From the NCBI GenBank assembly GCA_000174895.1, contig ACOK01000099.1:34407-98406 (forward strand): 64,000 nt of DNA, read 5' to 3'. The DNA comes from Ruminococcus flavefaciens FD-1 (lineage in GTDB: Bacteria > Bacillota > Clostridia > Oscillospirales > Ruminococcaceae). Shown piece after piece: positions 18,578 through 27,071 of the stretch (positions are counted from its first letter, which is position 1; every line of letters starts with the position of its first letter). A program made the position numbers and the translations under genes. The notes below the pieces were generated by a model that searched no databases, was not told the DNA's origin, and saw only the letters and a program-made list of their open reading frames with translations.

Positions 18578-19483
18578 TCACACCTGTTTTTTCAGAAGTT
18601 CAGCTTTACGCTCTGCTGCAAGCTTTTTGTTTTCCTCTATCTTTTCCTTGATAAGGGATTCTTTTTCCGTCAGGAAATCGCTGTCAAAGACACACGAGAG
18701 TGATATATCATCCTCTGTACCATAGCGTGATCTCTTGGTCAGGTTATTCACTATCACCTGTCTGAAAGCATCGAGGTTAGTGAGCTGACCTGTGATTATC
18801 GTATGATAATCGAGGAAATCATACTCGCTTCCGAAAGAGGTATAGAGACCATCGGTGGAAGCATACATTGCGATGAGATGCTTTTTATCCGTATAGAAGC
18901 TGCTGAACATGGTAGCAGCATTCGAGTTACAGATAGATGCTGTCACATTAGCGGGAGCAGATTCATTATACTCCATTGGCATTACTGCCTTTCCGTCGTC
19001 AAAGAGAGCAACGAGAGAACCGTCGCCTATCTGAACTCCGAAAGTGAATTTCTTTCCTGCAACTGCAGCGATAAGGGTCGAGCCGTAGTATGACTCGGGA
19101 AGGATCTTTTCAAATTCTTCATCCGTGAACTTGCTCTTCTCCTCTGCTGTAACAGGGTTTTCTTTCAGGTGCTTTTCCACCTTGTTATTCCAGTTTGCGA
19201 TTATCTGCTTTTCTATATTCCTGAGGATCATCTTGTGGTTCTTGGGGAAATTTTCCTCGAACTGTTCGGGATCCTCATAGAATCTTTCTATAGCTTCGAT
19301 AGTCGATTCCACAGCATATTTTGAACCGATATGGCTTCTGAAGTGTTTTTTGCTTCCATGGCCGTCTGCGACCACGGCAACAGCGTAGTGATCGGTCACC
19401 TTATATGCTGAACTGTCCTGGCATACCAGACCTGTCTTCTCATGGCTTGCGCCCATGACAGAGTGGCTGAAACCGTTGAACAT
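18578..19483 (-). CDS. PP2C-type Ser/Thr protein phosphatase (TerY-P triad component)
   Basis: 301 residues from the ATG preceded by GGAAGGAGG (10 nt spacing). The open frame extends seven codons further to 19504 without a ribosome site. PP2C features: QDSSAYKV, the metal-binding VVADGHGSKKH (about residue 40), GDGSLVALFDDG and STDGLYTSF. It is cytoplasmic. It sits between the VWA gene and the repeat protein and would remove phosphates placed by the operon's kinase. The kinase-VWA-PP2C grouping matches the TerY-P triad described for tellurite-resistance-type stress systems. Confidence 0.88.
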   Translation of the reverse strand: MFNGFSHSVMGASHEKTGLVCQDSSAYKVTDHYAVAVVADGHGSKKHFRSHIGSKYAVESTIEAIERFYEDPEQFEENFPKNHKMILRNIEKQIIANWNNKVEKHLKENPVTAEEKSKFTDEEFEKILPESYYGSTLIAAVAGKKFTFGVQIGDGSLVALFDDGKAVMPMEYNESAPANVTASICNSNAATMFSSFYTDKKHLIAMYASTDGLYTSFGSEYDFLDYHTIITGQLTNLDAFRQVIVNNLTKRSRYGTEDDISLSCVFDSDFLTEKESLIKEKIEENKKLAAERKAELLKKQV

Positions 19484-19550
19484 ACTGATCCGTCCTCCTT
19501 CCATATGTTTAGTAAAAGCATACAGCCCCGTGCTGTATACTCAGGCTGCA

Positions 19551-20408
19551 TTACCAGCCTGTATCGAAGGGAACGTCGCTTTCCTCCACCTGGCTGCCGA
19601 CCAGTTCCTGGATCTGCTGACCGAGGAGCTTCTGCTTTGCCGCAAAAACGTCCTCTTCGCCGATCTCACGGCCTGTATCGTCTGAGAGAGTCATACTCTT
19701 GCTGCCGATCTGTGAAGAAGTTACAGCGATGATCTTGATCATCTGAGCCAGCTGTCCGCCTGAGTAAGCATGAACAACAGTGTCCTTTGAGCCTGTGAAC
19801 TCAGCGAGAACATCGTCGTTAGCCTCGTTGCCTATACCAAGAGCTGCCTTGAGGCCGAACTTGTACCAGCTGTTTGACTGAAGTTCCTTGAGGCCTTCCC
19901 TGTAGTCATCCGATGGATAACCGTCAGTCATGAGGAAGATAACGGGAGCGAATGAGAGCGAAGGCGAATTGAGGAAGCTGTTTCTGGACATTCTGAGGGA
20001 AAGTTCCTTGAAAGCAGCGCCCATGCTTGTAACGCCGTTAGCTCTGAGTCGTGCCCACTCAAAGTCTTCGATCGGGATAGGTGTGGAATACATCCATCTT
20101 ACGTCTGTTGAGAATGTGAGAACAGCAACCTTTACCTCGGTATCAGCCTCACCTACTCTTCTGATCTCAGGGATAAGCTCTTCCATAACGGTGTTGAGCT
20201 CGCCCATCTTCTTGCCTTTCATACTTCCCGATGTATCTATCAGGAAGAAGATAACAAGGCTCTTTCTTGAAACGCCGGTCGCACTGAGGGGATCGTCGTC
20301 GAAATCAAGCGAATTGTCAAGCTGCGTATTCTCTTTAGCAGCCGAAACAGCTTCAAAGCCGTCTAACGCACCATTCATGGCAGCGTCTGTAATTTTTTCA
20401 TTGCTCAT
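19551..20408 (-). CDS. VWA-domain protein, TerY-like
   Basis: 285 residues from the ATG at 20406-20408 (AAAGGAAG upstream); an upstream in-frame start at 20444 has no ribosome site. The von Willebrand A domain (about 45-220) has an intact metal-ion-dependent adhesion site: FLIDTSGSMKG, a Thr in TSMGAAF and FLMTDGYPSDD. The soluble TerY-type VWA proteins are thought to be scaffolds for the neighbouring kinase and phosphatase. It is third in the operon, about 50 bp after the kinase gene. Confidence 0.88.
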   Translation of the reverse strand: MSNEKITDAAMNGALDGFEAVSAAKENTQLDNSLDFDDDPLSATGVSRKSLVIFFLIDTSGSMKGKKMGELNTVMEELIPEIRRVGEADTEVKVAVLTFSTDVRWMYSTPIPIEDFEWARLRANGVTSMGAAFKELSLRMSRNSFLNSPSLSFAPVIFLMTDGYPSDDYREGLKELQSNSWYKFGLKAALGIGNEANDDVLAEFTGSKDTVVHAYSGGQLAQMIKIIAVTSSQIGSKSMTLSDDTGREIGEEDVFAAKQKLLGQQIQELVGSQVEESDVPFDTGW

Positions 20409-20459
20409 AATAATACTTCCTTTCAGTATATTGCTGAATAACAAAATGCTGTATTATGG

Positions 20460-21803
20460 TTATATTTTTGCCGTTATACCGCCGAAATCTATCTCGAGCC
20501 CCTGCCAGATGGGGAAGCCCTTTCCGGGCGATATATCATAAAAAGTGCCGTCGGGCATCTTTGCCTTCCATGTTCTTTCAGAGCAGTTCTTGATACCGAG
20601 AACGCCGGGCTTGAGTTTATTTTCCACAAGCTCGCCTGCGACGGTAGTGAAATCGTCGGATTCCGGTGTTATCTCGCATTCATAGAACTTACAGCCGAGG
20701 TAAAGCGGCATACGTGATTCTCTGTTGCTGAATCCGAGAGTTGCGAACTCCATACCGCATTTCGGGCATTTGAAAGTTTTTTCGTTGGGCTGAACGAACA
20801 TTGAGGTGAAGTTTGTTCTGCCGCAGCCGCACATGATTATCTCAGAGCGGAGGCGTATGAAGAGCTTCTGCCATTCGTTCTCGATGATACGCTTTGCAGG
20901 CTCATCGATACCCGTTGTAAAGGAGCGGATGAACGCATCCTTGATGTAATCGGGGTAAATTCTCCAGAACTTGATAACGTTGTCATGAATGCCTCTTACT
21001 GGTCTGTTTGAAGCGTCATTTGGGTCATAAACGAATATAGCGTTCTGACCGTAGTGCTTGAGTTCTGAAGCCTCGGTAAGGCAGACATCACGAACGACCT
21101 TTTCGCCTTCCATGGGGTCGCCTCTGAAGAGCAGCTTGAAGAGCACGACAGCGAGGGAATACTTATCTGTCTGCACATTAGGCTGCGCAATGCCTCTTAC
21201 GACTTCGGGCGCCATATATCCCGGCTTACCGCCGATTCCGAAGTTGCTTCCGTCAGGAGCGATATTATCACAGTCGCAGACGAGAACTGCGCCTGTGTTG
21301 ACGTTGATGAAGAAACCGCCGTCGTTAAGGTCCTGGTAGCTCTTACCTGCACGGTGGAGCTGACGGAAAGCGTTTACTATGTTTATTACCGCAGTGATCA
21401 TAGCGGTCAGGCTGGTGAATTTAACGTCTCTCTTTACAGCGTGGCCTGTAAGAGGATCTATCTCCAGCTTGTAGGTATTGAGGATATCCACGAAGGAATC
21501 GAAGCCTTCGGGCTTCAGTTCCATGATGTAGCCGAATGTACCGTCCTCAGCCTCTTTGGTAAGGTACTTTGGCCACAGGAATTTATTGCTTGGAGGACCG
21601 TCGTTGATATTGGTCTCGAGATTCTTGCGGAAAGCCTTTGGCTTCTTCATCTTATCGATGTCGTACCATTTCAGCGCCCATTTCATACCGTTGAAGCGAA
21701 CAAGGTAAACAGTACCCTGACCACCGCTGCCGATAACGCTGAGCACCTGCGCTTTACCGCCGAATTCCATCTCAACTTCCTGTCCTATTTCGAGCTCAAC
21801 CAT
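20460..21803 (-). CDS. Ser/Thr protein kinase with C-terminal zinc ribbon (TerY-P triad component)
   Basis: 447 residues. Kinase domain (about 15-290): glycine loop VIGSGGQGTVY, Lys in WALKWYD, a catalytic loop written YQDLNDGGFFIN (Asp and Asn kept, the usual HRD changed), DCDN in place of DFG, and MAPE. This divergence is typical of TerY-P kinases but leaves key catalytic residues. Then a zinc ribbon (CGCGRTN ... CPKCG, about 330-355) and a C-terminal beta-rich tail (about 365-447). Acts with the PP2C and VWA proteins encoded just downstream; targets unknown. Confidence 0.88.
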   Translation of the reverse strand: MVELEIGQEVEMEFGGKAQVLSVIGSGGQGTVYLVRFNGMKWALKWYDIDKMKKPKAFRKNLETNINDGPPSNKFLWPKYLTKEAEDGTFGYIMELKPEGFDSFVDILNTYKLEIDPLTGHAVKRDVKFTSLTAMITAVINIVNAFRQLHRAGKSYQDLNDGGFFINVNTGAVLVCDCDNIAPDGSNFGIGGKPGYMAPEVVRGIAQPNVQTDKYSLAVVLFKLLFRGDPMEGEKVVRDVCLTEASELKHYGQNAIFVYDPNDASNRPVRGIHDNVIKFWRIYPDYIKDAFIRSFTTGIDEPAKRIIENEWQKLFIRLRSEIIMCGCGRTNFTSMFVQPNEKTFKCPKCGMEFATLGFSNRESRMPLYLGCKFYECEITPESDDFTTVAGELVENKLKPGVLGIKNCSERTWKAKMPDGTFYDISPGKGFPIWQGLEIDFGGITAKI

Positions 21804-21833
21804 CTGTTATCATCCTTTCTTCCACACTCGTTC

Positions 21834-22874
21834 TCATACCTCTAAGGCAGAGCTGACGATAACGCAGTTCATGCCTGTAGCGAGACAATACTTATGTACG
21901 TATGAGTTTTCTATACAGTATATTGTAAGATTCGGGCAATAGGAGAAAGCGTTTTTGTCGATAAATTTCACGCTTTCGGGGAGGAAAAGCTTTCTCAGCT
22001 TATCGCAGCCCGAGAATGCCTCTGCACCTATACTGCTGACGCTGTCCGGTATCTCGATGACTTCCAGACTTGTGCAGAAAGAGAAGGTGCTGTCTTCTAT
22101 TTCGAGAACGCCGTTAGGGATCTTTACGACTGCCAGATTCTGGCACTGGCTGAAAGCGCCCTGCTTGATAAGCTTGAGGTTTTCAGGGAGTTCAAGTCCT
22201 CTGAGTCTCTTGCATGAAGAGAAGCAGTACTCGCCGATAGCAACGAGAGTTGACGGGAGCTTGATAGTCCTGAGCGAACCGTATTTATCAAAGGTGAAGG
22301 CCTCCAGCTTCGTATAGCCCTCCGGGATAGTGATATTGCCCGAAAGGATGAACTTACGTGCATTTCTCGGAGTGAACACCTTATCGTTGACATCGAGGCG
22401 GGTGTTCTTCTTTTCGTCTTCCTCATCCTGACCCTCATCATCTCCGGGGAGCACTTTCATCGGAGATTCATAAGGCCAGCCAAGCATATATGTAAAGCAG
22501 GCAAGAACGAACTCGGCAGCATTTTCGGCAAGGAACATATCGCCTACGAGGAAGCTCCTCGCCTTCATGACAGCCAGTTCCCTGTTGTCATTTCTGCTCT
22601 CTTCGAGCAATACCTTAAGCACGCCCGAACGATACATATTAATAAGAAGACGCCTTTCCTTTGAATGATCGGGAACGTGATCGCTGAGCAGACCGATGAA
22701 CTTATCGATATCCACCACTGCCCAGGGGCCGTTTTCCACGATTATTGCTCTGAGTTCACTCTGGAACTCCATAGTATTGTCAAACCCCTCCACATTCTGC
22801 GGGACGGGAGCGCCGCACTCAGGGCATGATATCATTTCCACGCCTGTTTCGGCACCGCACTTTTCGCATTGCAT
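21834..22874 (-). CDS. Zinc-ribbon and BspA-type leucine-rich-repeat protein
   Basis: 346 residues, first gene of the signalling operon, with AGGAGGGG before the ATG. An N-terminal zinc ribbon (CEKCG ... CPECG, residues 4-21) is followed by a helical region (about 35-130) of no known family and an LRR_5/BspA-type repeat domain (about 185-345) with units like LVAIGEYCFSSCKRL and SIGAEAFSGCDKL. No signal peptide, so probably an intracellular adaptor that recognises partners of the kinase system. A consensus promoter lies just upstream (22959-22987). Confidence 0.8.
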   Translation of the reverse strand: MQCEKCGAETGVEMISCPECGAPVPQNVEGFDNTMEFQSELRAIIVENGPWAVVDIDKFIGLLSDHVPDHSKERRLLINMYRSGVLKVLLEESRNDNRELAVMKARSFLVGDMFLAENAAEFVLACFTYMLGWPYESPMKVLPGDDEGQDEEDEKKNTRLDVNDKVFTPRNARKFILSGNITIPEGYTKLEAFTFDKYGSLRTIKLPSTLVAIGEYCFSSCKRLRGLELPENLKLIKQGAFSQCQNLAVVKIPNGVLEIEDSTFSFCTSLEVIEIPDSVSSIGAEAFSGCDKLRKLFLPESVKFIDKNAFSYCPNLTIYCIENSYVHKYCLATGMNCVIVSSALEV

Positions 22875-22958
22875 TTTTACCCCTCCTGACTTTAATTACT
22901 GCTGCATTGATAAATTAATATATTTTAACATTGAAACAGCGTGTATTTGTCAACTTTA

Positions 22959-22987
22959 AGTATATCACTTTTTAAAACCGATGTCAA
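22959..22987 (-). promoter_or_regulatory. Sigma-A promoter of the TerY-P-type operon
   Basis: Minus-strand TTGACA (22982-22987), 17-bp spacer, TATACT (22959-22964). Near consensus; leader about 80 nt. Confidence 0.8.
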
Positions 22988-23214
22988 GAAAAAAGTATCA
23001 AAAACCTGTGACAAGTCTATTAAATTTTATATACAGCTCCCATAGAATATATATCGGGGCAGTGTTCATCACTTTACGAAAAACAGCATTTTTCAATTAT
23101 ACAATCTGTAAAATCCCGGAAGTGAATTAATTATCGTATACCATCTATTAATTATGCACATAAAATCTTTAAAATTATTGGTGATTACGTAAGACTTTTA
23201 TTCACAGATTCTTG

Positions 23215-23243
23215 TTGAAATTTTGATGAGTTTGTGTTAAAAT
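23215..23243 (+). promoter_or_regulatory. Promoter of the binding-protein / GGDEF operon
   Basis: TTGAAA (23215-23220), 17-bp spacer, TAAAAT (23238-23243), about 45 bp before the start codon. Confidence 0.65.
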
Positions 23244-23288
23244 AAATCATGGACATTAATTTAATATCCAAGGAGGTAATTATTTAAC

Positions 23289-24776
23289 ATGAAAAAATTC
23301 AAAAGTAAAAACGTGTTGGGCAGATTAAGTGCAGCAGCACTTTCTCTTTCCCTCCTTTCCGCAGCTACTTCATGCGGAAAAGCACAGCAGCAGCAAGGCA
23401 ATAACACCTCTTCCAAGCCGGGCAGGATCATGGTCATAGGCAAGGCCGATCCCACTAAGGAGACCTTCTGGGAAGACGTAGGAAAAGGCGTGACCGCCGC
23501 AGGAAGCGAACTCAACTGCAAGGTCGATTACAAATGCGCCGAGGACGACAGCGATATTGAAACACAGAGAAAATATGTCCAGGAAGCCATCGAGAAAAGC
23601 TACGATGCTATCGTTATCGCCCCCAACAGCCGTGATGAGATCAATGACCTTTTCATGGATGCAGTTGACAAGGGCATCAAGGTGCTCACCATCGATTCAA
23701 TGAGTGACTATGAAGGCATCTCATGTGCTATCAGCTCCTCCGACTCTGCCGCAGGTACGATCGCCGGAACAGAAGCCGCAAGACTCCTCAAATCTCAGGT
23801 AGGCAAGATCGCAGGTGTCGGAAAGATCGCTATTATCGGCAGCACATCAAGCACAGCTGAAGTTCGTATAGGCGCTTTCAAAACAGCCTTCAGCCTGCTT
23901 GCACTTAACGACGTAAAGAATCCTTCATACGCACAGCAGCAGGCTGCTGCTCAGGAGGAAAACGGCGAAGAGGAAGAACTCATCGACCCTTCAGAGGCTG
24001 CTCAGAAGGCTGCACAGGAAGCCAAGGCAAGAGGCGAAGACCCCGACAAGGCTGCAAGAGCTGCCGCTGCTGAAGCTGCAAAGAAGCTTGAAGAGGCTTC
24101 CGCAAAGAAGGCTGCCGCTGCTGCCGAAGCTCAGGCTGAGGCTCAGACCGAAGAGGAAAAGGTCTCCGATGCTCAGGCTCTCGCTGAGATCAACAACTCT
24201 TACTACATCGAAGCAGACAGATGCGTTACCTACATGGAGGCTTACAACGCAGCAAAGAAACTGCTCGAAGACGAAAACAACGGTATCAAGGTAATGTACG
24301 GCACCAGCACAAATACCACACAGGGTATCTGCCAGGCTGTAGAGGAAGCAGGCCTTGAGGATGATGTCATAGTTGTCGGATTCAACACAAGCCCGGCTCT
24401 CATCGACAAACTCAAATCAAATATCCTCGATGCTACTATCGTACAGAACCCTTACAACATCGGATATTTCAGCATTTCATACGCTAAGACCCTTATCGAA
24501 GGCGATAAGGTACCATCTACTCTCGATACAGGCGTAACACTTGCAAATGCCGAAAATATCGATGATCCTTACATCCAGATACTTCTTTATCCTGACAAGG
24601 AGATCGAGCTTCCCGAAGTCAAGAATCCTAATGAATCGGCAGGCGGCGGAAATTCAGCAGGCGGCCCTCCTGATGGCGTGACTACAGGCGGCGCTCCCGA
24701 AGGCGTAACAACAGGCGGTGCTCCCGAAGGCGCAGCAGACAGCGAGAACGCAGCAAGCAATGGAGGTAATCAGTAA
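23289..24776 (+). CDS. Ribose-type periplasmic-binding-like lipoprotein with Ala/Glu-rich insertion
   Basis: 495 residues, AAGGAGG upstream. Lipoprotein signal (LSLLSAATSC, Cys about residue 30). The two-lobe type I binding fold is visible: IMVIGKADPTKETFWEDVGKG, AIVIAPNSRDEI, VIVVGFNTSPALIDKLK. An insertion of about 90 residues (about 215-300), very rich in Ala, Glu and Lys, interrupts the fold and should form a long helix or coiled coil. The C-terminus has near-identical Gly-Ala-Pro repeats (TTGGAPEGV three times). The stop overlaps the start of the membrane GGDEF-like gene, so the pair probably forms a ligand sensor: lipoprotein outside, signalling protein in the membrane. The ligand is unknown. 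Confidence 0.82.
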   Translation: MKKFKSKNVLGRLSAAALSLSLLSAATSCGKAQQQQGNNTSSKPGRIMVIGKADPTKETFWEDVGKGVTAAGSELNCKVDYKCAEDDSDIETQRKYVQEAIEKSYDAIVIAPNSRDEINDLFMDAVDKGIKVLTIDSMSDYEGISCAISSSDSAAGTIAGTEAARLLKSQVGKIAGVGKIAIIGSTSSTAEVRIGAFKTAFSLLALNDVKNPSYAQQQAAAQEENGEEEELIDPSEAAQKAAQEAKARGEDPDKAARAAAAEAAKKLEEASAKKAAAAAEAQAEAQTEEEKVSDAQALAEINNSYYIEADRCVTYMEAYNAAKKLLEDENNGIKVMYGTSTNTTQGICQAVEEAGLEDDVIVVGFNTSPALIDKLKSNILDATIVQNPYNIGYFSISYAKTLIEGDKVPSTLDTGVTLANAENIDDPYIQILLYPDKEIELPEVKNPNESAGGGNSAGGPPDGVTTGGAPEGVTTGGAPEGAADSENAASNGGNQ

Positions 24777-25997
24777 TGGCAAGAGATTTAGATAACAACA
24801 ACAATAATGGTAAATCTTTACCATATATCATGGCCGGTATTTTACTTGCAGTCATCATGATAATCAACCTTATCCTCGTTAATTACTACAACAGCAAAAC
24901 TGCACTTATAACTGCAAGTATTTCACGTATGCAGGGCGGTACATCAACCATCCTCAGCCAGCTTAACGAGATCAACCTCAAAACCCTCCAGATGGTAGCA
25001 GGTTCAGAGGATAACAAGGCTATCCTCGCAGATATCGCAAACTATAACTACAACACCATCAAGAGCAATGAGGGTATGATCACCCACTTCAACGAGCTCC
25101 CTGAAGAAGCAGTTGCACGTTACAAGAGATCTACAGACCTCATCGACATCTACTTCGCTAAGCTCCAGCCCCTCGGCCATAAGTGGGATAACGACCCTAC
25201 CAGCACTCAGTCATCAATGAGAAACGAGTACAACCGTGAGCTTTACCCTTACTACGTAACAGCTTCCGAAATGCTGAAGGCTACTTCAACTATCATCGGT
25301 GCAGAAGCAAACCAGAAGAGAGCTCAGGGTCAAAAAATGTTCTTCGTCGTTGAGGGCATCATGGCAGCCATGCTCGTTATCTCCGAGATCGGTATCTTCC
25401 TCGCAGGCAGAATGGCCAAGAAGTCAAGAGAGACCATCGCCGAGCGTGAAAAGAACCTTGCAGAGGTCGACGCAAAGCTCAAGAATACACGTCAGAAGGC
25501 CAGCGACCTTGCTGTTACCAATATCCTTACAGGTATGAAGAACCGTTATGCCCTTGATGAGGATATCACCGACAGACTGGAAACAGACCGCTTCAATATC
25601 GCTGTATTCGACCTTGATAACTTCCGTTCTATCAACGATACCTACGGCTACGACTTCGGTGACGAATATCTGGCCGCTATCGCTGAACAGCTCAAGGAAC
25701 AGTTCAGCAGCTTCGCTGAGATCTACAACATCACAGGTAACGAATTCTGCTTCCATGTTCAACAGAGACATATGCGAGAATCAGGCTATGGCTCACGCTC
25801 AGAAGATACAGGCAGTTATGAGCAGCCCTTACAACGTAATGAACCTTACAGTTCAACTCACCTGCTCAGGTGCCGTTTACCACTATCTCCCGGGCGACTG
25901 CCTCAATGTTAACTCACTCCTCGTTAAGCTTGATACACCTATGAGAAGCGTTAAGATGAACGGCGGTAACTCGATAACTTCTGGTATGAACATCTGA
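24776..25997 (+). CDS. Membrane sensor with degenerate GGDEF domain, frame disrupted
   Basis: The first frame (24776-25912) has a membrane segment (about 18-38), an extracellular helical sensor region of the four-helix type, a second membrane segment (about 190-210), a coiled coil and the start of a GGDEF domain (FDLDNFRSINDTYGYDFGDE). The signature is only ITGNEFCF, so cyclase activity is unlikely. Near 25757-25760 the homology passes to the +1 frame, which continues with QAMAHAQKIQAVMSS and NGGNSITSG to a stop at 25997. The original frame ends in unrelated residues at 25912. Restoring one base would give about 406 residues. Either a recent pseudogene or a sequencing error. Confidence 0.75.
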
Positions 25998-26014
25998 TAT
26001 AACAGCTGTCAGAG

Positions 26015-26044
26015 CAGCATTCCCGATAAGCGTCGGGAATGCTG
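26015..26044 (+). terminator. Terminator of the binding-protein / GGDEF operon
   Basis: Perfect 12-bp stem CAGCATTCCCGA / TCGGGAATGCTG followed by GTTTTC. Confidence 0.8.
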
Positions 26045-26086
26045 GTTTTCTATGATCAATAATCACTATATCTTCTCTATTCTCGG

Positions 26087-26115
26087 TTGACTTTTTCTCT
26101 GTCATGAAGTATAAT
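26087..26115 (+). promoter_or_regulatory. Promoter of the smpB operon
   Basis: TTGACT (26087-26092), 17-bp spacer, TATAAT (26110-26115). Confidence 0.8.
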
Positions 26116-26147
26116 AAAATCAGAAATCACTTACGGAGGAAATACGT

Positions 26148-26613
26148 ATGCGCACAATAGGTAATAAACCTATCTCTGAAAACCGAAAAGCCCGCCATGA
26201 ATACTTCGTTCTCGAATCGCTATGAGGCTGGTATAAAGGTGGTCGGCACTGAGCTAAAGTCTATCCGTCAGGGCGGTGTAAACCTGAAAGACTCATGGTG
26301 CTCCATAGACGGCGGCGAGCTTTTTGTCCGTGGTATGCATATCTCCCCTTACGAAAAGGGCAATATCTTCAACCGTGACCCTCTCAGAAAAAGGAAGCTG
26401 CTCATGCACAAGCGTGAGATAAACAAGCTGTTCGGCACTGTCAAGCAGGACGGTCTTTCACTCATTCCGCTGAGTATCTACTTCAAGGATTCAAGAGTGA
26501 AAATGCAGGTGGGGCTCTGCAAGGGTAAGAAGCTCTACGACAAACGTGCCGACGCCGCTAAGCGTGACGCTAAACGTGAGATAGACCGCAATATAAAATC
26601 AAGAAATCAGTGA
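26148..26613 (+). CDS. smpB: SsrA-binding protein SmpB, with an apparent +1 frameshift
   Basis: SmpB binds tmRNA and brings it to stalled ribosomes. The natural start is the ATG at 26148 (ACGGAGGAAA upstream), reading MRTIGNKPISENRKARHEYF, the expected SmpB N-terminus. This frame stops at TGA 26223-26225. The rest of SmpB (YEAGIKVVGTELKSIRQG through DKRADAAKRDAKREIDR) continues in the next frame from about 26221, so one extra base sits near 26217-26220. An ATG at 26197 could give only the shorter form lacking the conserved beginning. The partner RNA gene ssrA lies 3.1 kb downstream. Confidence 0.85.
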
Positions 26614-26623
26614 GGTTATCCCC

Positions 26624-27058
26624 ATGATAAGAGAAGCAGCAAAGAATGACCTTAACGGACTGCTGAAGCTTTATATGCAGCTCCACGATAACCCTTTTCC
26701 CGAGATCGATGAGAAACTGACTGCGCTGTGGGAAAAGATAATGAACGATCCCGACCACCATATAATAGTAGCCGAGGAAGACGGTATGATCGTATCATCA
26801 TGCGTCTGCGTCATTATCCCCAACCTTACAAGGGGGCAGCGTCCCTACGCCTTTATCGAGAATGTGATAACCGATGAGAAATGGCGCAAAAAAGGCCTTG
26901 CCACTGCTTGCCTCAACTATGCCCGTGATATCGCTGTAAACGAAAACTGCTACAAGATGATGCTCCTGACAGGCTCAAAGGAACAGTCCACCCTCGACTT
27001 CTATGAGCGTGCAGGGTATAATAAAAAAGATAAAACTGCCTTTATCCAATGGCTGTAA
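26624..27058 (+). CDS. GNAT-family N-acetyltransferase
   Basis: 144 residues with GAGG before the ATG. GNAT core: IENVITDEKWRKKGLATACL contains the acetyl-CoA-binding R-x-x-G-x-A loop (about 85-98), then MMLLTGSKEQSTLDFYERAG at the C-terminus. It transfers an acetyl group from acetyl-CoA to an amine; the substrate is unknown. Second gene of the smpB operon, 10 bp after smpB. Confidence 0.88.
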   Translation: MIREAAKNDLNGLLKLYMQLHDNPFPEIDEKLTALWEKIMNDPDHHIIVAEEDGMIVSSCVCVIIPNLTRGQRPYAFIENVITDEKWRKKGLATACLNYARDIAVNENCYKMMLLTGSKEQSTLDFYERAGYNKKDKTAFIQWL

Positions 27059-27071
27059 ACGGAGGTGCAAA

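Larger units (their letters stand above)
22875..23288. other. Divergent intergenic region with two promoters
   Basis: AT-rich, 414 bp. Minus-strand promoter at 22959-22987 for the signalling operon and plus-strand promoter at 23215-23243 for the binding-protein operon. Nothing else supportable in the about 220 bp between them. Confidence 0.7.
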
